Part shown: piece by piece, positions 45,364 through 56,018 of the stretch | How the letters are laid out: each line of letters starts with the position of its first letter | Position numbering within the stretch: position 1 is the stretch's first letter | DNA from: Thermanaeromonas toyohensis ToBE | Lineage (GTDB): Bacteria; Bacillota; DSM-521; Neomoorellales; Neomoorellaceae | Length of the DNA stretch: 64,000 bases | Direction of reading: 5' to 3' | Assembly: GCF_900176005.1 (NCBI RefSeq) | Contig: NZ_LT838272.1 | Span: 2,499,587-2,563,586 of the forward strand | Notes under the pieces: model-generated | The model's database searches: none | What the model was told of the DNA's origin: nothing | The model's input: only the letters and a program-made list of their open reading frames with translations | Translations under genes and position numbers: made by a program

Positions 45364-46656
45364 TTACTTCACCCCTTCTAGTTCTACCGGCCCAGCTTTT
45401 ACATGGGCACCATAAAGCCACAAGTTCCGACTAAAAAGAGGTACGCTGATAATTAGGTGGAGCAGGGTTCTGGTCAAGGTTATGGCTGTAAACATGCTGA
45501 TGGCGATACCTAAAGAAAGGGTTATGGCGAACCCGCGAACAGTTCCACTGCCTAAGAAGTAAAGGACGATGGCGGCTAAAACAGTTGTAGCATTAGAATC
45601 AAAGATAGTAACAAAAGCTCGTTTGAAACCGGCATCCACTGCCGCACGTAAGGTCTTACCATTACGCAATTCTTCCTTAAGGCGCTCGTAGATCAAAATA
45701 TTAGCATCTAGAGCCATGGCTACAGATAAAAGCAAACCAGCGATACCAGGTAAGGTCAGGGTGGCCTTTAAAGCCCACAGCGCAGCCAGGACAAGGACAG
45801 CGTAAACTATAAGGGAAAAGTTAGCTACTAGCCCCGGCAGGCGGTAGACTATCAGCATAAATAAGGCGATGGCCACCAGCCCTACAATAGCTGCCTTCTC
45901 GCTTTTAATTAAGGAATCTTGGCCTAAGGTAGGGCCTACTGCCCTGCGTTCCTCAATCTGTACAGGTACCGGGAGAGCACCACCGCGCAAGAGAGCAGCC
46001 AAGTTGGCAGCTTCTTTAAAGTCAGCAAATCCACCCCGGATCACAGCTTCCCCGCTGGGAATAGGTTCATCTACTACCGGGTTGGTCAGAAGTTGATTAT
46101 CCAGGTAAATACCGATTCTCCTCCGGGGATCGGTATGGTTATATTTCTGGACCAGCTCTGTGGTAACCTCGGCGAATTTTTTAGTACCCTCGGTGTTGAA
46201 TTTTAAGGCCACCTCAGGCTCTTGAGTACGCGGATCTATAAGGGCCTTGGCATCCTTAAGGTCCTTACCGCTCACCACTACTCGGCCATCACTGGTTTTA
46301 AACTCCAGCAAAGCCGTCTTACCAATGACTTTAACTGCTTCTTCTGGATCACTCGCACCTGCGAGCTCAATAATAAGCCTGCGGCTTCCCTCCCTCTGGA
46401 TAAGGGGTTCAGCCAGCCCTAGCTCGTCCACCCGATTGCGCATAACCCGCTGTAGGGCCTCCATATCCTCGCCAGTTACCTTGTGCTCTGGGGTATCTTT
46501 GGCTTCTACCACTACATGAACGCCACCCTGCAAATCTAAACCTAGTTTCATGGCCTTAAGAAGCGGTGGCAGCGCTCCTATACCTAAGGCAAGGATAGCT
46601 AAAAAAACAGCTATAACTTTAAGGAGGTTCCCTCCTCTTCCAGTTCTCCCTGACAA
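45364..46656 (-). CDS. secD: Protein translocase subunit SecD
   Basis: SecD partner of SecF. Motifs: KLGLDLQGGVHVVVEAKDT after the first helix, the P1 head (RVDELGLAEPLIQREGSRRLIIEL AGASDPEEA, split here), and the C-terminal channel helices with SVAMALDANILIYERLKEELR and ITLSLGIAISMFTAITLTR. At 430 residues it is the short SecD typical of Firmicutes and is complete. Confidence 0.96.
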   Translation of the reverse strand: MSGRTGRGGNLLKVIAVFLAILALGIGALPPLLKAMKLGLDLQGGVHVVVEAKDTPEHKVTGEDMEALQRVMRNRVDELGLAEPLIQREGSRRLIIELAGASDPEEAVKVIGKTALLEFKTSDGRVVVSGKDLKDAKALIDPRTQEPEVALKFNTEGTKKFAEVTTELVQKYNHTDPRRRIGIYLDNQLLTNPVVDEPIPSGEAVIRGGFADFKEAANLAALLRGGALPVPVQIEERRAVGPTLGQDSLIKSEKAAIVGLVAIALFMLIVYRLPGLVANFSLIVYAVLVLAALWALKATLTLPGIAGLLLSVAMALDANILIYERLKEELRNGKTLRAAVDAGFKRAFVTIFDSNATTVLAAIVLYFLGSGTVRGFAITLSLGIAISMFTAITLTRTLLHLIISVPLFSRNLWLYGAHVKAGPVELEGVK

Positions 46657-46695
46657 ACTAGCTTCCCCCTTGTTAATAACTTAAAATAAACGGCT

Positions 46696-47361
46696 CTAAA
46701 GGAGCCTGGTTTGGTTTATGACCAGGCCGAACTGGCAACTTAAGAAAGCTGCTGCCCGGCGGCACATCATCATACGGGTAAGAAAGATCTCGAAATACTC
46801 GGCCGGTTTACTTATCTCCAGGTCAATCTCTAATTCCAAGGTAATGGTTTTGTGCTTTTCGTCCACCCGGAGAAAAGAGTGTTCTACCGCGTAATTTACC
46901 CTGTCATGGAGGTCAAAAGTGGCTAGCTCCCGGTTCCTTACCCGTGAACGGTGCACATCGGATTTATCAGCCAGAATTAAAGCAGCAGCCACGGGGTTTA
47001 CCGCCTGGCCATACTCTTCTTCATGGTTTCCAATGGCTCCCAATACCAGGGCCATCTCCCCAGCATCCATCCCTAGCCTTCGCAAGATATTATAAGACAA
47101 AAGGGCGCCGGCCTGACCATGGTTTTGCCGGCTTATGACATTACCTATATCATGGAGATAACCGGCGATGGAAGCTAACTCAGCTAACCTTTCCGGATAA
47201 CCTAGCCTAGCTAGGACATTGTGACTAATGCTGGCCACCAGCCCTAAATGCCGGTGGCCATGTTCAGTATAACCTAAAGCTCCCAGGTGCTCGTTACCCT
47301 GGCGTACAAAAGCCTCTACTTCAGGATCCCTTTTAACATCCTCTAAGGTAACCAGTGCCAA
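46696..47361 (-). CDS. HD-domain metal-dependent phosphohydrolase
   Basis: A 221-residue HD protein: HGHRHLGLVA and AGYLHDIGNVISRQNHGQAGALLS contain the first His and the HD pair, then GAIGNHEEEYGQAVNP and LILADKSDVHRSRVRN complete the metal ligands. This family is regularly found next to yajC/secDF in Clostridia; its substrate is not known. The start is TTG (MALVTLEDVK), 4 bp from the yajC stop, so it is likely coupled to it. Confidence 0.88.
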   Translation of the reverse strand: MALVTLEDVKRDPEVEAFVRQGNEHLGALGYTEHGHRHLGLVASISHNVLARLGYPERLAELASIAGYLHDIGNVISRQNHGQAGALLSYNILRRLGMDAGEMALVLGAIGNHEEEYGQAVNPVAAALILADKSDVHRSRVRNRELATFDLHDRVNYAVEHSFLRVDEKHKTITLELEIDLEISKPAEYFEIFLTRMMMCRRAAAFLSCQFGLVINQTRLL

Positions 47362-47364
47362 AAA

Positions 47365-47658
47365 TTATTTCGCCTCCTGCCCAGGGACATAGGATATAGC
47401 GTTCTTATCTAGCTCTATCTCTACCTTGTCTGCGATCCGGATCATCACCGTCCTATCTTTTATCTTGGTAATCCGGCCATGGATGCCACCGATGGTGACG
47501 ACCCGATCATCCACCTTTAATTTACTTAGCATCTCCTGCCGCTTTTTCTGCTGCTTCTGCTGCGGTCGTATCACCAGGAGATAAAAAATGGCAAAGAAAA
47601 AGATCAAGTAGAAAATAGTCCATCCCCAGGCTTGCGCCTGCTGCATATTGCTTAACAC
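47365..47658 (-). CDS. yajC: Preprotein translocase subunit YajC
   Basis: A 97-residue membrane protein accessory to SecDF. One N-terminal membrane helix (TIFYLIFFFAIFYLLVI) is followed by RPQQKQQKKRQEMLSKLKVD and a small beta domain (VVTIGGIHGRITKIKDRTVMIRIA), the standard YajC layout. It sits between tgt and the HD hydrolase, in the common tgt-yajC-secD-secF order. Confidence 0.95.
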   Translation of the reverse strand: MLSNMQQAQAWGWTIFYLIFFFAIFYLLVIRPQQKQQKKRQEMLSKLKVDDRVVTIGGIHGRITKIKDRTVMIRIADKVEIELDKNAISYVPGQEAK

Positions 47659-47708
47659 CCCCTTGTTAATTTCCTTTCTACAAGGGGAGGATAAAACCTC
47701 TTTTCCCT

Positions 47709-48866
<1,158 letters not shown>

Positions 48867-48873
48867 TTAAATC

Positions 48874-49899
48874 CTAAAGAATTAGCATGGCATCGCCAAA
48901 GCTATAAAAGCGGTAACGCTCTTTAATAGCTACTTGGTAGGCTTCTAATACCCTCTCTCGCCCAGCAAAGGCACACACCAGCATAAGTAATGTAGAACGG
49001 GGCAAGTGAAAATTGGTAATAAGTCCATCCACAGCTTTAAAGCGATAGCCTGGGTAAATAAAAAGTTCGGTAAGACCCTCTCGAGGCTTAATCTCTCCTT
49101 CCGGTGTAGCTGCTGTCTCCAAGGTGCGGACAACTGTAGTACCTACAGCTATCACCCGTCCCCCTTGTCTCCGGGCCTCGTTTATGGTCCTGGCTGCCTC
49201 CGGATCCACACAAAAATATTCAGCATGCATCCTATGTTTTTCTACCACTTCTTCCTTTACCGGCCGAAAGGTTCCCAGCCCCACATGGAGCAGGATGTAA
49301 ACAATCTTTACCCCCTTTTCTTTAAGCTCTTTAAGCAGTCGGGGGGTGAAGTGAAGGCCAGCTGTAGGAGCGGCTACGGAACCAGGCCTGGAAGCGTAAA
49401 CTGTCTGGTAACGTTCAGGGTCAGGTAGTTTCTCTTTGATATAAGGAGGTAAGGGAACTTCTCCCAACCTCCCTAATATTTCCTCCCACTCTCCTTCATA
49501 TTTAAATTCCACTAAGCGACCTCCCTGTGGTGTACGTTCCAAGACTTTAGCCCTAAGCTCTCCCTGGCCAAAAAGAAGTTCTGTACCTGGTGGTATCCGG
49601 CGGCCCGGCCGAACCAAGGCTTCCCAACAGTCTCGCCTCAAAGGCCTAAGGAGGAGAAGTTCTACCTGCCCTCCTGTTTCCGCTTTTTTTCCTAAGAGCC
49701 TAGCTGGAATTACTCTAGTATCATTGAGAACCAAGATATCCCCCGGCTTAAGATACAAAGGTAGTTCATAAAACCGCCGGTGTTCTAACATCCCCGCCTT
49801 GCGGTGTAGCACAAGGAGCCGCGAGGCATCCCGCGGCTCCACAGGGTGCTGAGCTATGAGTTCAGGGGGCAAATAATAATCGAAATCCTCTACCCGCAT
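48874..49899 (-). CDS. queA: S-adenosylmethionine:tRNA ribosyltransferase-isomerase
   Basis: QueA turns preQ1 on tRNA into epoxyqueuosine. It has the family blocks [17 protein letters not shown] at the N terminus, [33 protein letters not shown] and [21 protein letters not shown]. 341 residues, complete. It lies directly upstream of tgt and downstream of the SpoIID-like gene on the same strand. Confidence 0.97.
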   Translation of the reverse strand: MRVEDFDYYLPPELIAQHPVEPRDASRLLVLHRKAGMLEHRRFYELPLYLKPGDILVLNDTRVIPARLLGKKAETGGQVELLLLRPLRRDCWEALVRPGRRIPPGTELLFGQGELRAKVLERTPQGGRLVEFKYEGEWEEILGRLGEVPLPPYIKEKLPDPERYQTVYASRPGSVAAPTAGLHFTPRLLKELKEKGVKIVYILLHVGLGTFRPVKEEVVEKHRMHAEYFCVDPEAARTINEARRQGGRVIAVGTTVVRTLETAATPEGEIKPREGLTELFIYPGYRFKAVDGLITNFHLPRSTLLMLVCAFAGRERVLEAYQVAIKERYRFYSFGDAMLIL

Positions 49900-49911
49900 C
49901 TCTATCTCCTA

Positions 49912-51369
49912 CTATAATCTTCTGGTATAGGGCCCAATAGTTAGCTTACCGTCATACCTTCCCTGATTATAATAATGTTCAATAATATCCCGGTAACTAA
50001 ATCCTTTAGCCGCCATCCCCCGTGCTCCCCACTGGCTTAAGCCTAAACCATGGCCGTAACCCCGGCCCTGGATAAGCACCCTCTGGAATATTTTAGGCAC
50101 CATACGTGCTCCTTCAGCACCAGCTACCGCATATTCGCTAGCAGGACCGTTTAAACTTAAGGGATTTCCTCCGGCCCCTACTGCCTTTAACTCACCAGCA
50201 TAATTTAGCTCGCGCTTGTTCCCCTGGCCGTCCAGGATGGTGACCGTAGAGTCCATCTCTAAAGTAAAGAGGGTGCTGCGGAGGCCGAGGACAGAGCGTA
50301 TCCTATCCCGGTAGGCTATAGCCTTACCCCTAGTCCCCACTATCTCTAGGCGGGTCACCCGTCCAGAGACTGTAGGGGTGCTCCCGTCCCGCCGCTCCCG
50401 GGAAGTAATGAGGTCTATTATATCCCCTAGCTCAGCAGTTTGCCCTGTGCGCTCAAGCCACGCCTTGATCATACCTTGTACTTCCTCCCGGGTCAAGGTT
50501 TTGCTCCAGCTATAAGTGCTAGCTATCCAACCTCCGAAGCGTAAGGCGTATTCATCCTCTGGTGAAGGTACCCCGCGAAGGTAAGGAAGAGCTTCCGACC
50601 ATACATTTTCACTATCTTCCGTATAGCCTCCGGCATTGGAATGAAAATAAGCCTTCACTAATTTACCTTCATAATAGATAACCTGGCCCCGGGTAGCATC
50701 TACCGCCTTTTTAACCTTATCGGCCCCAGGCACAAGCTCAGCCTCATATCCCCGATATACCTGGGTGTAGGTATCATCAGTTACATCGTAATATCCCCCG
50801 GAGCCTAAGCAACTTAGGGCGTAGGACCGGGAAACTACTGCTTGGGCCTTAAGGGCCTCTTCAAGTCCAGGCTCCCCAGTCCCTGTACTTACCGCCATCT
50901 CTGGTCCCACCACTCCATAAAGATATTGCTCTAAATCTAAAGTATTAACTGTAGCTAATCCTTCCGGCTTAAGAAAGATCTTTAGGCTACCCCGTAAGCG
51001 TTCGCCCTGGTAAAGGAAAAGATTAAAAGTTTTTTCGTCCTGGGGGCGTAATTCTACCACCCCAGTAAAAGTCTGGGGCAAAGTTTGCCCTTGCCGTATA
51101 AGAAATAGCTTTCCATCTATGGTCCGCGCTTCCCAAGCTTCCCCTACCACTGGCCGGGCGATCTCTTTCCCTTGCTCATCGAGCAATTGGTACCCACCTT
51201 GTATTACCTGGAAACTGACCTGGGATAGGCCCTGATCTAAAAGAACCCGGATGTAAGGAGGCTGGACTGTATCTGCCCTGGCCCCTGGGGAAAAACTAGC
51301 AAGCCCTAAGGATACTAGTATTACCCAACACCAACGCTTAAATTTACCCCTCAAGAACCCTTCCCCCAT
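49912..51369 (-). CDS. SpoIID/LytB domain protein (secreted)
   Basis: A signal peptide (WVILVSLGLASFSPGARA) precedes an extracellular protein with the SpoIID domain: LEQYLYGVVGPEMAVS, LKAQAVVSRSYAL, YFHSNAGGYTEDSENVW, and the C-terminal RVLIQGRGYGHGLGLSQWGARGMA with the catalytic-type HGxGLSQ. SpoIID enzymes are lytic transglycosylases that thin peptidoglycan during engulfment; this 485-residue paralogue is of the LytB-like group found beside ruv genes in many Clostridia. Role in sporulation versus wall turnover is not clear from sequence. Confidence 0.88.
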   Translation of the reverse strand: MGEGFLRGKFKRWCWVILVSLGLASFSPGARADTVQPPYIRVLLDQGLSQVSFQVIQGGYQLLDEQGKEIARPVVGEAWEARTIDGKLFLIRQGQTLPQTFTGVVELRPQDEKTFNLFLYQGERLRGSLKIFLKPEGLATVNTLDLEQYLYGVVGPEMAVSTGTGEPGLEEALKAQAVVSRSYALSCLGSGGYYDVTDDTYTQVYRGYEAELVPGADKVKKAVDATRGQVIYYEGKLVKAYFHSNAGGYTEDSENVWSEALPYLRGVPSPEDEYALRFGGWIASTYSWSKTLTREEVQGMIKAWLERTGQTAELGDIIDLITSRERRDGSTPTVSGRVTRLEIVGTRGKAIAYRDRIRSVLGLRSTLFTLEMDSTVTILDGQGNKRELNYAGELKAVGAGGNPLSLNGPASEYAVAGAEGARMVPKIFQRVLIQGRGYGHGLGLSQWGARGMAAKGFSYRDIIEHYYNQGRYDGKLTIGPYTRRL

Positions 51370-51414
51370 TTATCCCCTCATTCTCCTCCATTTACTCTTT
51401 AAAATACATTGGCT

Positions 51415-52602
51415 CTATTCTTTGCTTTGTTCCTTTATTCCCCTATTCCCTTCTTTATTTTCCTCCATCCTTTCCGGGATTCTAACACCTTTACTAGGGT
51501 GTTCGGGGTTAACCTTTATATCCTGTGGGCTAAACGCATCCCCTTTCTTCCCAGGGGTTTCTTCTCTCTTTGGAAATACTATAGGAGCCTTCCCCGTTTC
51601 TCCCCTCTTCTGAGCTGTTCCTATATCTTGACCTTCCTTCTCTACCCCTGGGCTCTCCCTTGAAGGCTTTTCCTCCAGCCTTCCTTCTGGCAGTGGTGGG
51701 AGATTCTTCTTAGGTAGGCCCTCTTTATTTTCTCTATTTTCTCTTTCTAGGACATGACTTCCTTCTTTTGGACTAACTGGATTAAAATGCTGCTCCCCCT
51801 TGTCCCTAACATCCGGTACAATAGAATCCCAAAGCTTTTGAGGATCGGCTCCGGCCTGGCGGAGAGCCTTTAAAGCCCCTCTCTCTTTTAGAGCCTCCAC
51901 CGTAACCGGTAGTCCAGCTTCTAAAGCCTTTAAAAACAAAGCGTATTTTCCTGGGGAAAGACCTAATCTGGCTGCCTGTTTCCGTAGTTCTACCTTAAAG
52001 GTTCCTGCCTTAACCACAGGTTCCACACGTTCGGCCCGTAATACCTCCTCAGCCACTTTAGCCAACCTACCCGCCAACCGGTCTCCAGCCTCTATCCCCT
52101 CTTCTGTTTCTTTTCCAGGAACTACACTAACTAAAAGAAACCCTTCTTCCCCCGGCCGTAAGTAGCCCTTCTCTAGAGCTACCTTGGCTAAGGTCCTTAG
52201 GGCGTCTTGTACATCTTGCCCTCTTAGGTTAAGCCCTTCTAGTAAAACTTTTCCATCAGTGTTAAGGGAGTTAGCCTCCATCACTTTCTCCTGGGTATTC
52301 AGGACCAGTTCAAGGCTAGGGTTAATGTCTATAGCTACGTAAAAAGCAGGCTGCTGTCTTGCTAGTATACCAGGGCTAAAGATACGGGAAAGACCCCAAG
52401 CTAGAAAAACTAAAGCTACAGCCGTGGCAGCAAACTTCATCCGAGCCCACGTCCAGGAAGATGCCGGTGGTAACATTATCTCCTCCCCTATACTCGGGAA
52501 AGGTTGGGGAACCCTGACCCGCCGGAATTCTCCCTGGGGTGTTAGGACTATCGCTTCTTTTCCCCGGATCTCCAAAACGAGCCCCCTTTCATCAGCCCCC
52601 AT
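51415..52602 (-). CDS. rsgI: Anti-sigma-I factor RsgI-like membrane protein
   Basis: The N-terminal RsgI domain (RGLVLEIRGKEAIVLTPQGEFRRV, about residues 4-50) binds SigI; one membrane helix (FAATAVALVFLAWGLSRIF) follows, then an external YafN-like domain beginning with AFYVAIDINPSLELVLNTQEKV and a long disordered, Lys/Glu/Pro-rich tail with no carbohydrate-binding module. The ATG at 52602 (after AAAGGGGTG) overlaps the end of sigI by 11 bp. SigI-RsgI pairs respond to heat or to polysaccharide outside the cell. Confidence 0.88.
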   Translation of the reverse strand: MGADERGLVLEIRGKEAIVLTPQGEFRRVRVPQPFPSIGEEIMLPPASSWTWARMKFAATAVALVFLAWGLSRIFSPGILARQQPAFYVAIDINPSLELVLNTQEKVMEANSLNTDGKVLLEGLNLRGQDVQDALRTLAKVALEKGYLRPGEEGFLLVSVVPGKETEEGIEAGDRLAGRLAKVAEEVLRAERVEPVVKAGTFKVELRKQAARLGLSPGKYALFLKALEAGLPVTVEALKERGALKALRQAGADPQKLWDSIVPDVRDKGEQHFNPVSPKEGSHVLERENRENKEGLPKKNLPPLPEGRLEEKPSRESPGVEKEGQDIGTAQKRGETGKAPIVFPKREETPGKKGDAFSPQDIKVNPEHPSKGVRIPERMEENKEGNRGIKEQSKE

Positions 52603-53305
52603 TGCTTTCACCCCTTTCGGCCTGACTAATGTATTCTTTGAGATAATCATAATCCCCCATAATTATAAGGGCTAAAGCTATTATGTACTTACGGTGACGT
52701 TCCAGGGTTTTACGACTGGTTTTAAGATTATGGCCTAAAGCTTTAAGAGGTAATTCCTTCTTTTCCTCTAAATAGCGCCGTAAAAGGGGATTATCAGCAA
52801 TGGTCCGTGCACAAGCCAGGGCCCGTTGGCGGGCATCCTGGTGGCGGGGACAGTTCCGTACCAGGTCCGCAAAGGAGATCCCATAAGAGGCCAGCTCCTT
52901 CTGGTACCGGACTATCTCTTCCCGGCGATCCACCAGTTCCCAAGCCCAGTGGTGGTCTTCTGGAGTGGATGAAACCTGTATATCTTGGGTAGCGAGGTGC
53001 TGGCGGTGCCTTTCTTCCTGCCGGAAATAGTCAATTATCCGCCGTCTGATTACTGTCTCCGCAAGGGTTAAAAAAGAAACACCTTTACGGGGATCGTAAG
53101 TATCGATGGCTTCATTAAAGGCCATAAGCCCAATGCTAGCTTCATCATCCTCCCCCAGGCGTACAAAGCGGCCGCTTAGTCGGGAGACGATGTTTAGGAT
53201 AAAAGGGGTGAACTTCCGGATCAACTCTTCCCGGGCTAGATCGTTACCCTTCCGGGCTAAAGAAAGGAGGTGGTTAGGATCGGCTCCCAGTGGCAATTGC
53301 CTCAC
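52592..53305 (-). CDS. sigI: RNA polymerase sigma factor SigI
   Basis: An alternative sigma factor of the SigI group. Region 2 is seen as RFVRLGEDDEASIGLMAFNEAIDTYDPRKGVSFLTLAETVIRRRIIDYFR; the C-terminal domain (LPLKALGHNLKTSRKTLERHRKYIIALALI) is the SigI-type HTH. The nominal start is GTG 53305; TTG at 53296 with GGGGTGAGG directly upstream is an equally good start. It is followed by its overlapping anti-sigma gene. Confidence 0.93.
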   Translation of the reverse strand: MRQLPLGADPNHLLSLARKGNDLAREELIRKFTPFILNIVSRLSGRFVRLGEDDEASIGLMAFNEAIDTYDPRKGVSFLTLAETVIRRRIIDYFRQEERHRQHLATQDIQVSSTPEDHHWAWELVDRREEIVRYQKELASYGISFADLVRNCPRHQDARQRALACARTIADNPLLRRYLEEKKELPLKALGHNLKTSRKTLERHRKYIIALALIIMGDYDYLKEYISQAERGESNGG

Positions 53306-53371
53306 CCCATATATAAAAATTCGCTTAAAACCCTGGCTTTTAAAGGGTAGGGGACGCTGGAAAGGGAGAAG

Positions 53372-53596
53372 TTAACGCCGGAAGAGCAGATTTAACACTA
53401 GGGTTAGGATAAGGCTTAGCACCAGGGAGGTAACAAGAGGAAAATAAAAGGTAAAGTTGCCCTTCTGGATATATATATCCCCTGGCAACCTGCCCAAGGA
53501 AAATAGCTTACCCAGGCCTAAGACCATAAGGCCCATGAGGGCTATAAAAATTCCCATTCCTACAAGCATTTTGCCCAAGAAACTAAAGTCACCCAT
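53372..53596 (-). CDS. DUF2905 family membrane protein
   Basis: A 74-residue protein with two membrane helices (MLVGMGIFIALMGLMVLGLG and YFPLVTSLVLSLILTLVLNLLF) flanking the conserved loop GRLPGDIYIQKGNFTFYFPL, which is diagnostic of DUF2905. It lies right downstream of ruvB, its usual neighbour in Firmicutes. Function unknown. Confidence 0.92.
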   Translation of the reverse strand: MGDFSFLGKMLVGMGIFIALMGLMVLGLGKLFSLGRLPGDIYIQKGNFTFYFPLVTSLVLSLILTLVLNLLFRR

Positions 53597-53633
53597 AAGT
53601 GTTTTTCCCCCTTTAAAATGGAAAATCTAAGCT

Positions 53634-54677
53634 TTACTCCTCGATAGAGGTATCTTGAAACCATCTTAACTGGGCATTGGTCTCTCCTGGAGGCTCCTTC
53701 CCTAGATGTCGATAAGCCAGTTTAGTAGCTAATCTACCCCGAGGGGTCCGCTGTAGGTAACCCTTTTGCAATAAGTAAGGTTCATATACATCCTCCAGAG
53801 TACCCGGATCCTCGCTTAGAGCCGCGGCTAAGGCCTCCAGGCCTACAGGACCTCCCCCAAAGCGTTCAATAATGGTAGATAGTAACCTCCTGTCTAAGGT
53901 ATCTAAGCCTGCCTCGTCAACCTCCAGCAATTCTAAAGCCTCCCTAGCCACTTCCAGGGTAATTGTTCCTTGAGCCTTAACCTGGGCATAATCTCGTACC
54001 CTTTTTAAAAGGCGGTTAGCTACCCGGGGTGTACCTCGAGCACGGCGAGCGATCTCCCAAGCCGCACCTGGTTCCACTTGGACCTTTAAAATGGCGGCCG
54101 AACGCTGGATAATGGCCGCGAGTTCCTCATGCTTGTAAAAATCTAAGCGGGCTGTGATACCAAAGCGTTCCCTTAAAGGTGAAGTCAAAAGGCCTGTCCG
54201 GGTGGTAGCTCCCACTAAGGTGAACCGGGGTAAAGCCAAGCGTAGGGATCGCGCTCCTGGCCCTTTCCCCAAAACGATATCCAGCCCAAAATCTTCCATG
54301 GCCGGATAAAGGATCTCTTCTACACTCCGGGGTAGACGATGGATCTCATCGATAAACAATACTTCCCGTGGCTGTAAACTAGTGAGGATCGCGGCCATAT
54401 CGCCAGGACGCTCAATAGCAGGACCTGAAGTTATACGGAAGGGCACCCCTAATTCTCGGGCGATAATACCCGCCAAGGTGGTCTTCCCCAAGCCCGGTGG
54501 CCCGCATAATAAAACATGATCTAAGGCTTCGCCACGAGCCTTGGCAGCAGCAATAAAAATGCTCAAAGTATTTTTGATGTGCTCCTGGCCTATATATTCA
54601 GCCAGGGATCGGGGCCGTAAACTGGCTTCTATCTCTTGTTCTCCCGAATGAAGGCCAGAAGCCACAAGACGTTCCAT
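53634..54677 (-). CDS. ruvB: Holliday junction branch migration helicase RuvB
   Basis: The AAA+ motor of branch migration. N terminus [20 protein letters not shown], Walker [13 protein letters not shown], Walker [11 protein letters not shown], sensor [18 protein letters not shown], and the C-terminal winged helix ending [16 protein letters not shown] are all present. 347 residues, complete; follows ruvA with 33 bp between. Confidence 0.98.
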   Translation of the reverse strand: MERLVASGLHSGEQEIEASLRPRSLAEYIGQEHIKNTLSIFIAAAKARGEALDHVLLCGPPGLGKTTLAGIIARELGVPFRITSGPAIERPGDMAAILTSLQPREVLFIDEIHRLPRSVEEILYPAMEDFGLDIVLGKGPGARSLRLALPRFTLVGATTRTGLLTSPLRERFGITARLDFYKHEELAAIIQRSAAILKVQVEPGAAWEIARRARGTPRVANRLLKRVRDYAQVKAQGTITLEVAREALELLEVDEAGLDTLDRRLLSTIIERFGGGPVGLEALAAALSEDPGTLEDVYEPYLLQKGYLQRTPRGRLATKLAYRHLGKEPPGETNAQLRWFQDTSIEE

Positions 54678-54710
54678 AAAAAACTTTTCCCTTCCTAAAC
54701 ATACATAATT

Positions 54711-55304
54711 TTACTTAACAGAACCCAAAATCCTTAACACTGCCTGGAGCAGTTCAGCACTACTAGCTCCCGGGCCTAATTGCTCTCGGGCTCTGCGCAA
54801 GGGCTCCTGCACTTCGGAAGCCGTATAGCCCAAGTTGACTAAAGCACCCAGGACTTCATCTTCAGCCGTATGGGAGATCTCCTTCCCCTCTAAAATCTGG
54901 AATCCCGACTTAAGCAGCCTATCTTTAAGTTCTACCACCAGCCGCTTGGCTTTTTTAGGCCCTATACCCGGTAAAGCGGTAAGAAAACCTGTATCTTCTT
55001 CTACAATGGCTTGGATGAGCCGTGAAGGCGATACAGAGCTCGCTAGTACCTGGGCACCTTTGGGGCCCATCCCAGTTACGCCTAAAAGGAGCTGGAAGAT
55101 ATTAAGCTCTTCTGGGGTTTTAAATCCGTAAAGCTCTATAGTTTCTCCTTTTATTACCATATGGGTATGGAGGATTACCTCGTGGCCTAAGGGCGGCCAA
55201 TCTTGTACCCCCCAGGTATGTACCCAAAAACCTACACCGTTTACTTCTAAAACCACACCCCCAGGAGTAACCTGCCTTAACTTCCCCCGTAAAAAAGTTA
55301 TCAT
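54711..55304 (-). CDS. ruvA: Holliday junction branch migration protein RuvA
   Basis: RuvA tetramers hold the four-way junction. The OB fold (MITFLRGKLRQVTPGGVVLE) is followed by two helix-hairpin-helix units (LLGVTGMGPKGAQVLAS, LTALPGIGPKKAKRLVVELKD) and the C-terminal domain III (EVLGALVNLGYTASEVQ) that contacts RuvB. The ATG at 55304 overlaps the ruvC stop (ATGA); the frame extends 16 codons further, but that part lies in ruvC. Confidence 0.97.
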   Translation of the reverse strand: MITFLRGKLRQVTPGGVVLEVNGVGFWVHTWGVQDWPPLGHEVILHTHMVIKGETIELYGFKTPEELNIFQLLLGVTGMGPKGAQVLASSVSPSRLIQAIVEEDTGFLTALPGIGPKKAKRLVVELKDRLLKSGFQILEGKEISHTAEDEVLGALVNLGYTASEVQEPLRRAREQLGPGASSAELLQAVLRILGSVK

Positions 55305-55798
55305 ACGAGATCCAACCCTAAGCCCCGTAACCCTTGATGAGCAGCATGACAAAGGGCCACGGCCAAAGCATCGGCTGCATCATCAGGTGCGGGGAACTGG
55401 GGCAGGTTTAAAATAGCTTGTACCATTTTCTGTACCTGATATTTGGGGGCGCGGCCATAACCGGTCACTGCTTGTTTAACTTCCAAAGGAGTATATTCGG
55501 CTATTTCCAACCCCGCGTGAATAGCAGCGAGAATAATCACTCCTCGTGCCTGCCCCACGGCCATGGCAGTACGAGTATTCCGGTTAAAAAATATTTCTTC
55601 CACAGCCAGGCAGGAAGGTTTTTCCTTATGGATCAAGCTCAAAACCTGTTCATATAGGGAAGCCAAGCGTAAGGGTAGCGGCTGAGCCGGTGAAGTAGAT
55701 ATTAAGCCATAATCACCCACTTTAACCCACGAACCTTCTGCCTCTATTATGCCATAACCAGTGGTAGCTGTACCTGGGTCAATCCCTAAAATACGCAT
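55301..55798 (-). CDS. ruvC: Holliday junction resolvase RuvC
   Basis: A homodimeric junction endonuclease. The four acidic residues are in MRILGIDPGTATTGYG, LAVEEIFFNRNTRTAMAVGQARG (Glu), and APDDAADALAVALCH (two Asp). The 165-residue protein is complete. It heads the ruvC-ruvA-ruvB-DUF2905 operon. Confidence 0.98.
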   Translation of the reverse strand: MRILGIDPGTATTGYGIIEAEGSWVKVGDYGLISTSPAQPLPLRLASLYEQVLSLIHKEKPSCLAVEEIFFNRNTRTAMAVGQARGVIILAAIHAGLEIAEYTPLEVKQAVTGYGRAPKYQVQKMVQAILNLPQFPAPDDAADALAVALCHAAHQGLRGLGLDLV

Positions 55799-55926
55799 AA
55801 ACTCTCCTCCTGTGTTACGTAATTCGCCATCTTAAACTCAATCCCTTCTCTTTTTTCCCTGCCGGGTGGTATCTTCTATCGGTTATGCCATTATTATCTG
55901 AAATTTATGTGTATATATGTGACATC

Positions 55927-55955
55927 TTGAACAATATCCTTCTTTCCTGTATACT
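55927..55955 (+). promoter_or_regulatory. Promoter of the NarL-type regulator gene
   Basis: TTGAAC (55927-55932) and TATACT (55950-55955) are 17 bases apart, close to the sigma-A consensus. The regulator ATG follows at 56019 behind AAAGGGAACAGGT. ruvC is transcribed away on the other strand. Confidence 0.65.
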
Positions 55956-56018
55956 CTAGTTAGAAAGTTAACAATCTACGGGGCTTAATTTCATATTTTT
56001 GAATGAAAGGGAACAGGT

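Noticed and set aside
53305-53360. SigI-dependent autoregulatory promoter before sigI
   Set aside because: ACCC- and CGAA-like pieces occur, but their spacing (about 21 bases) does not fit the known SigI promoter layout.
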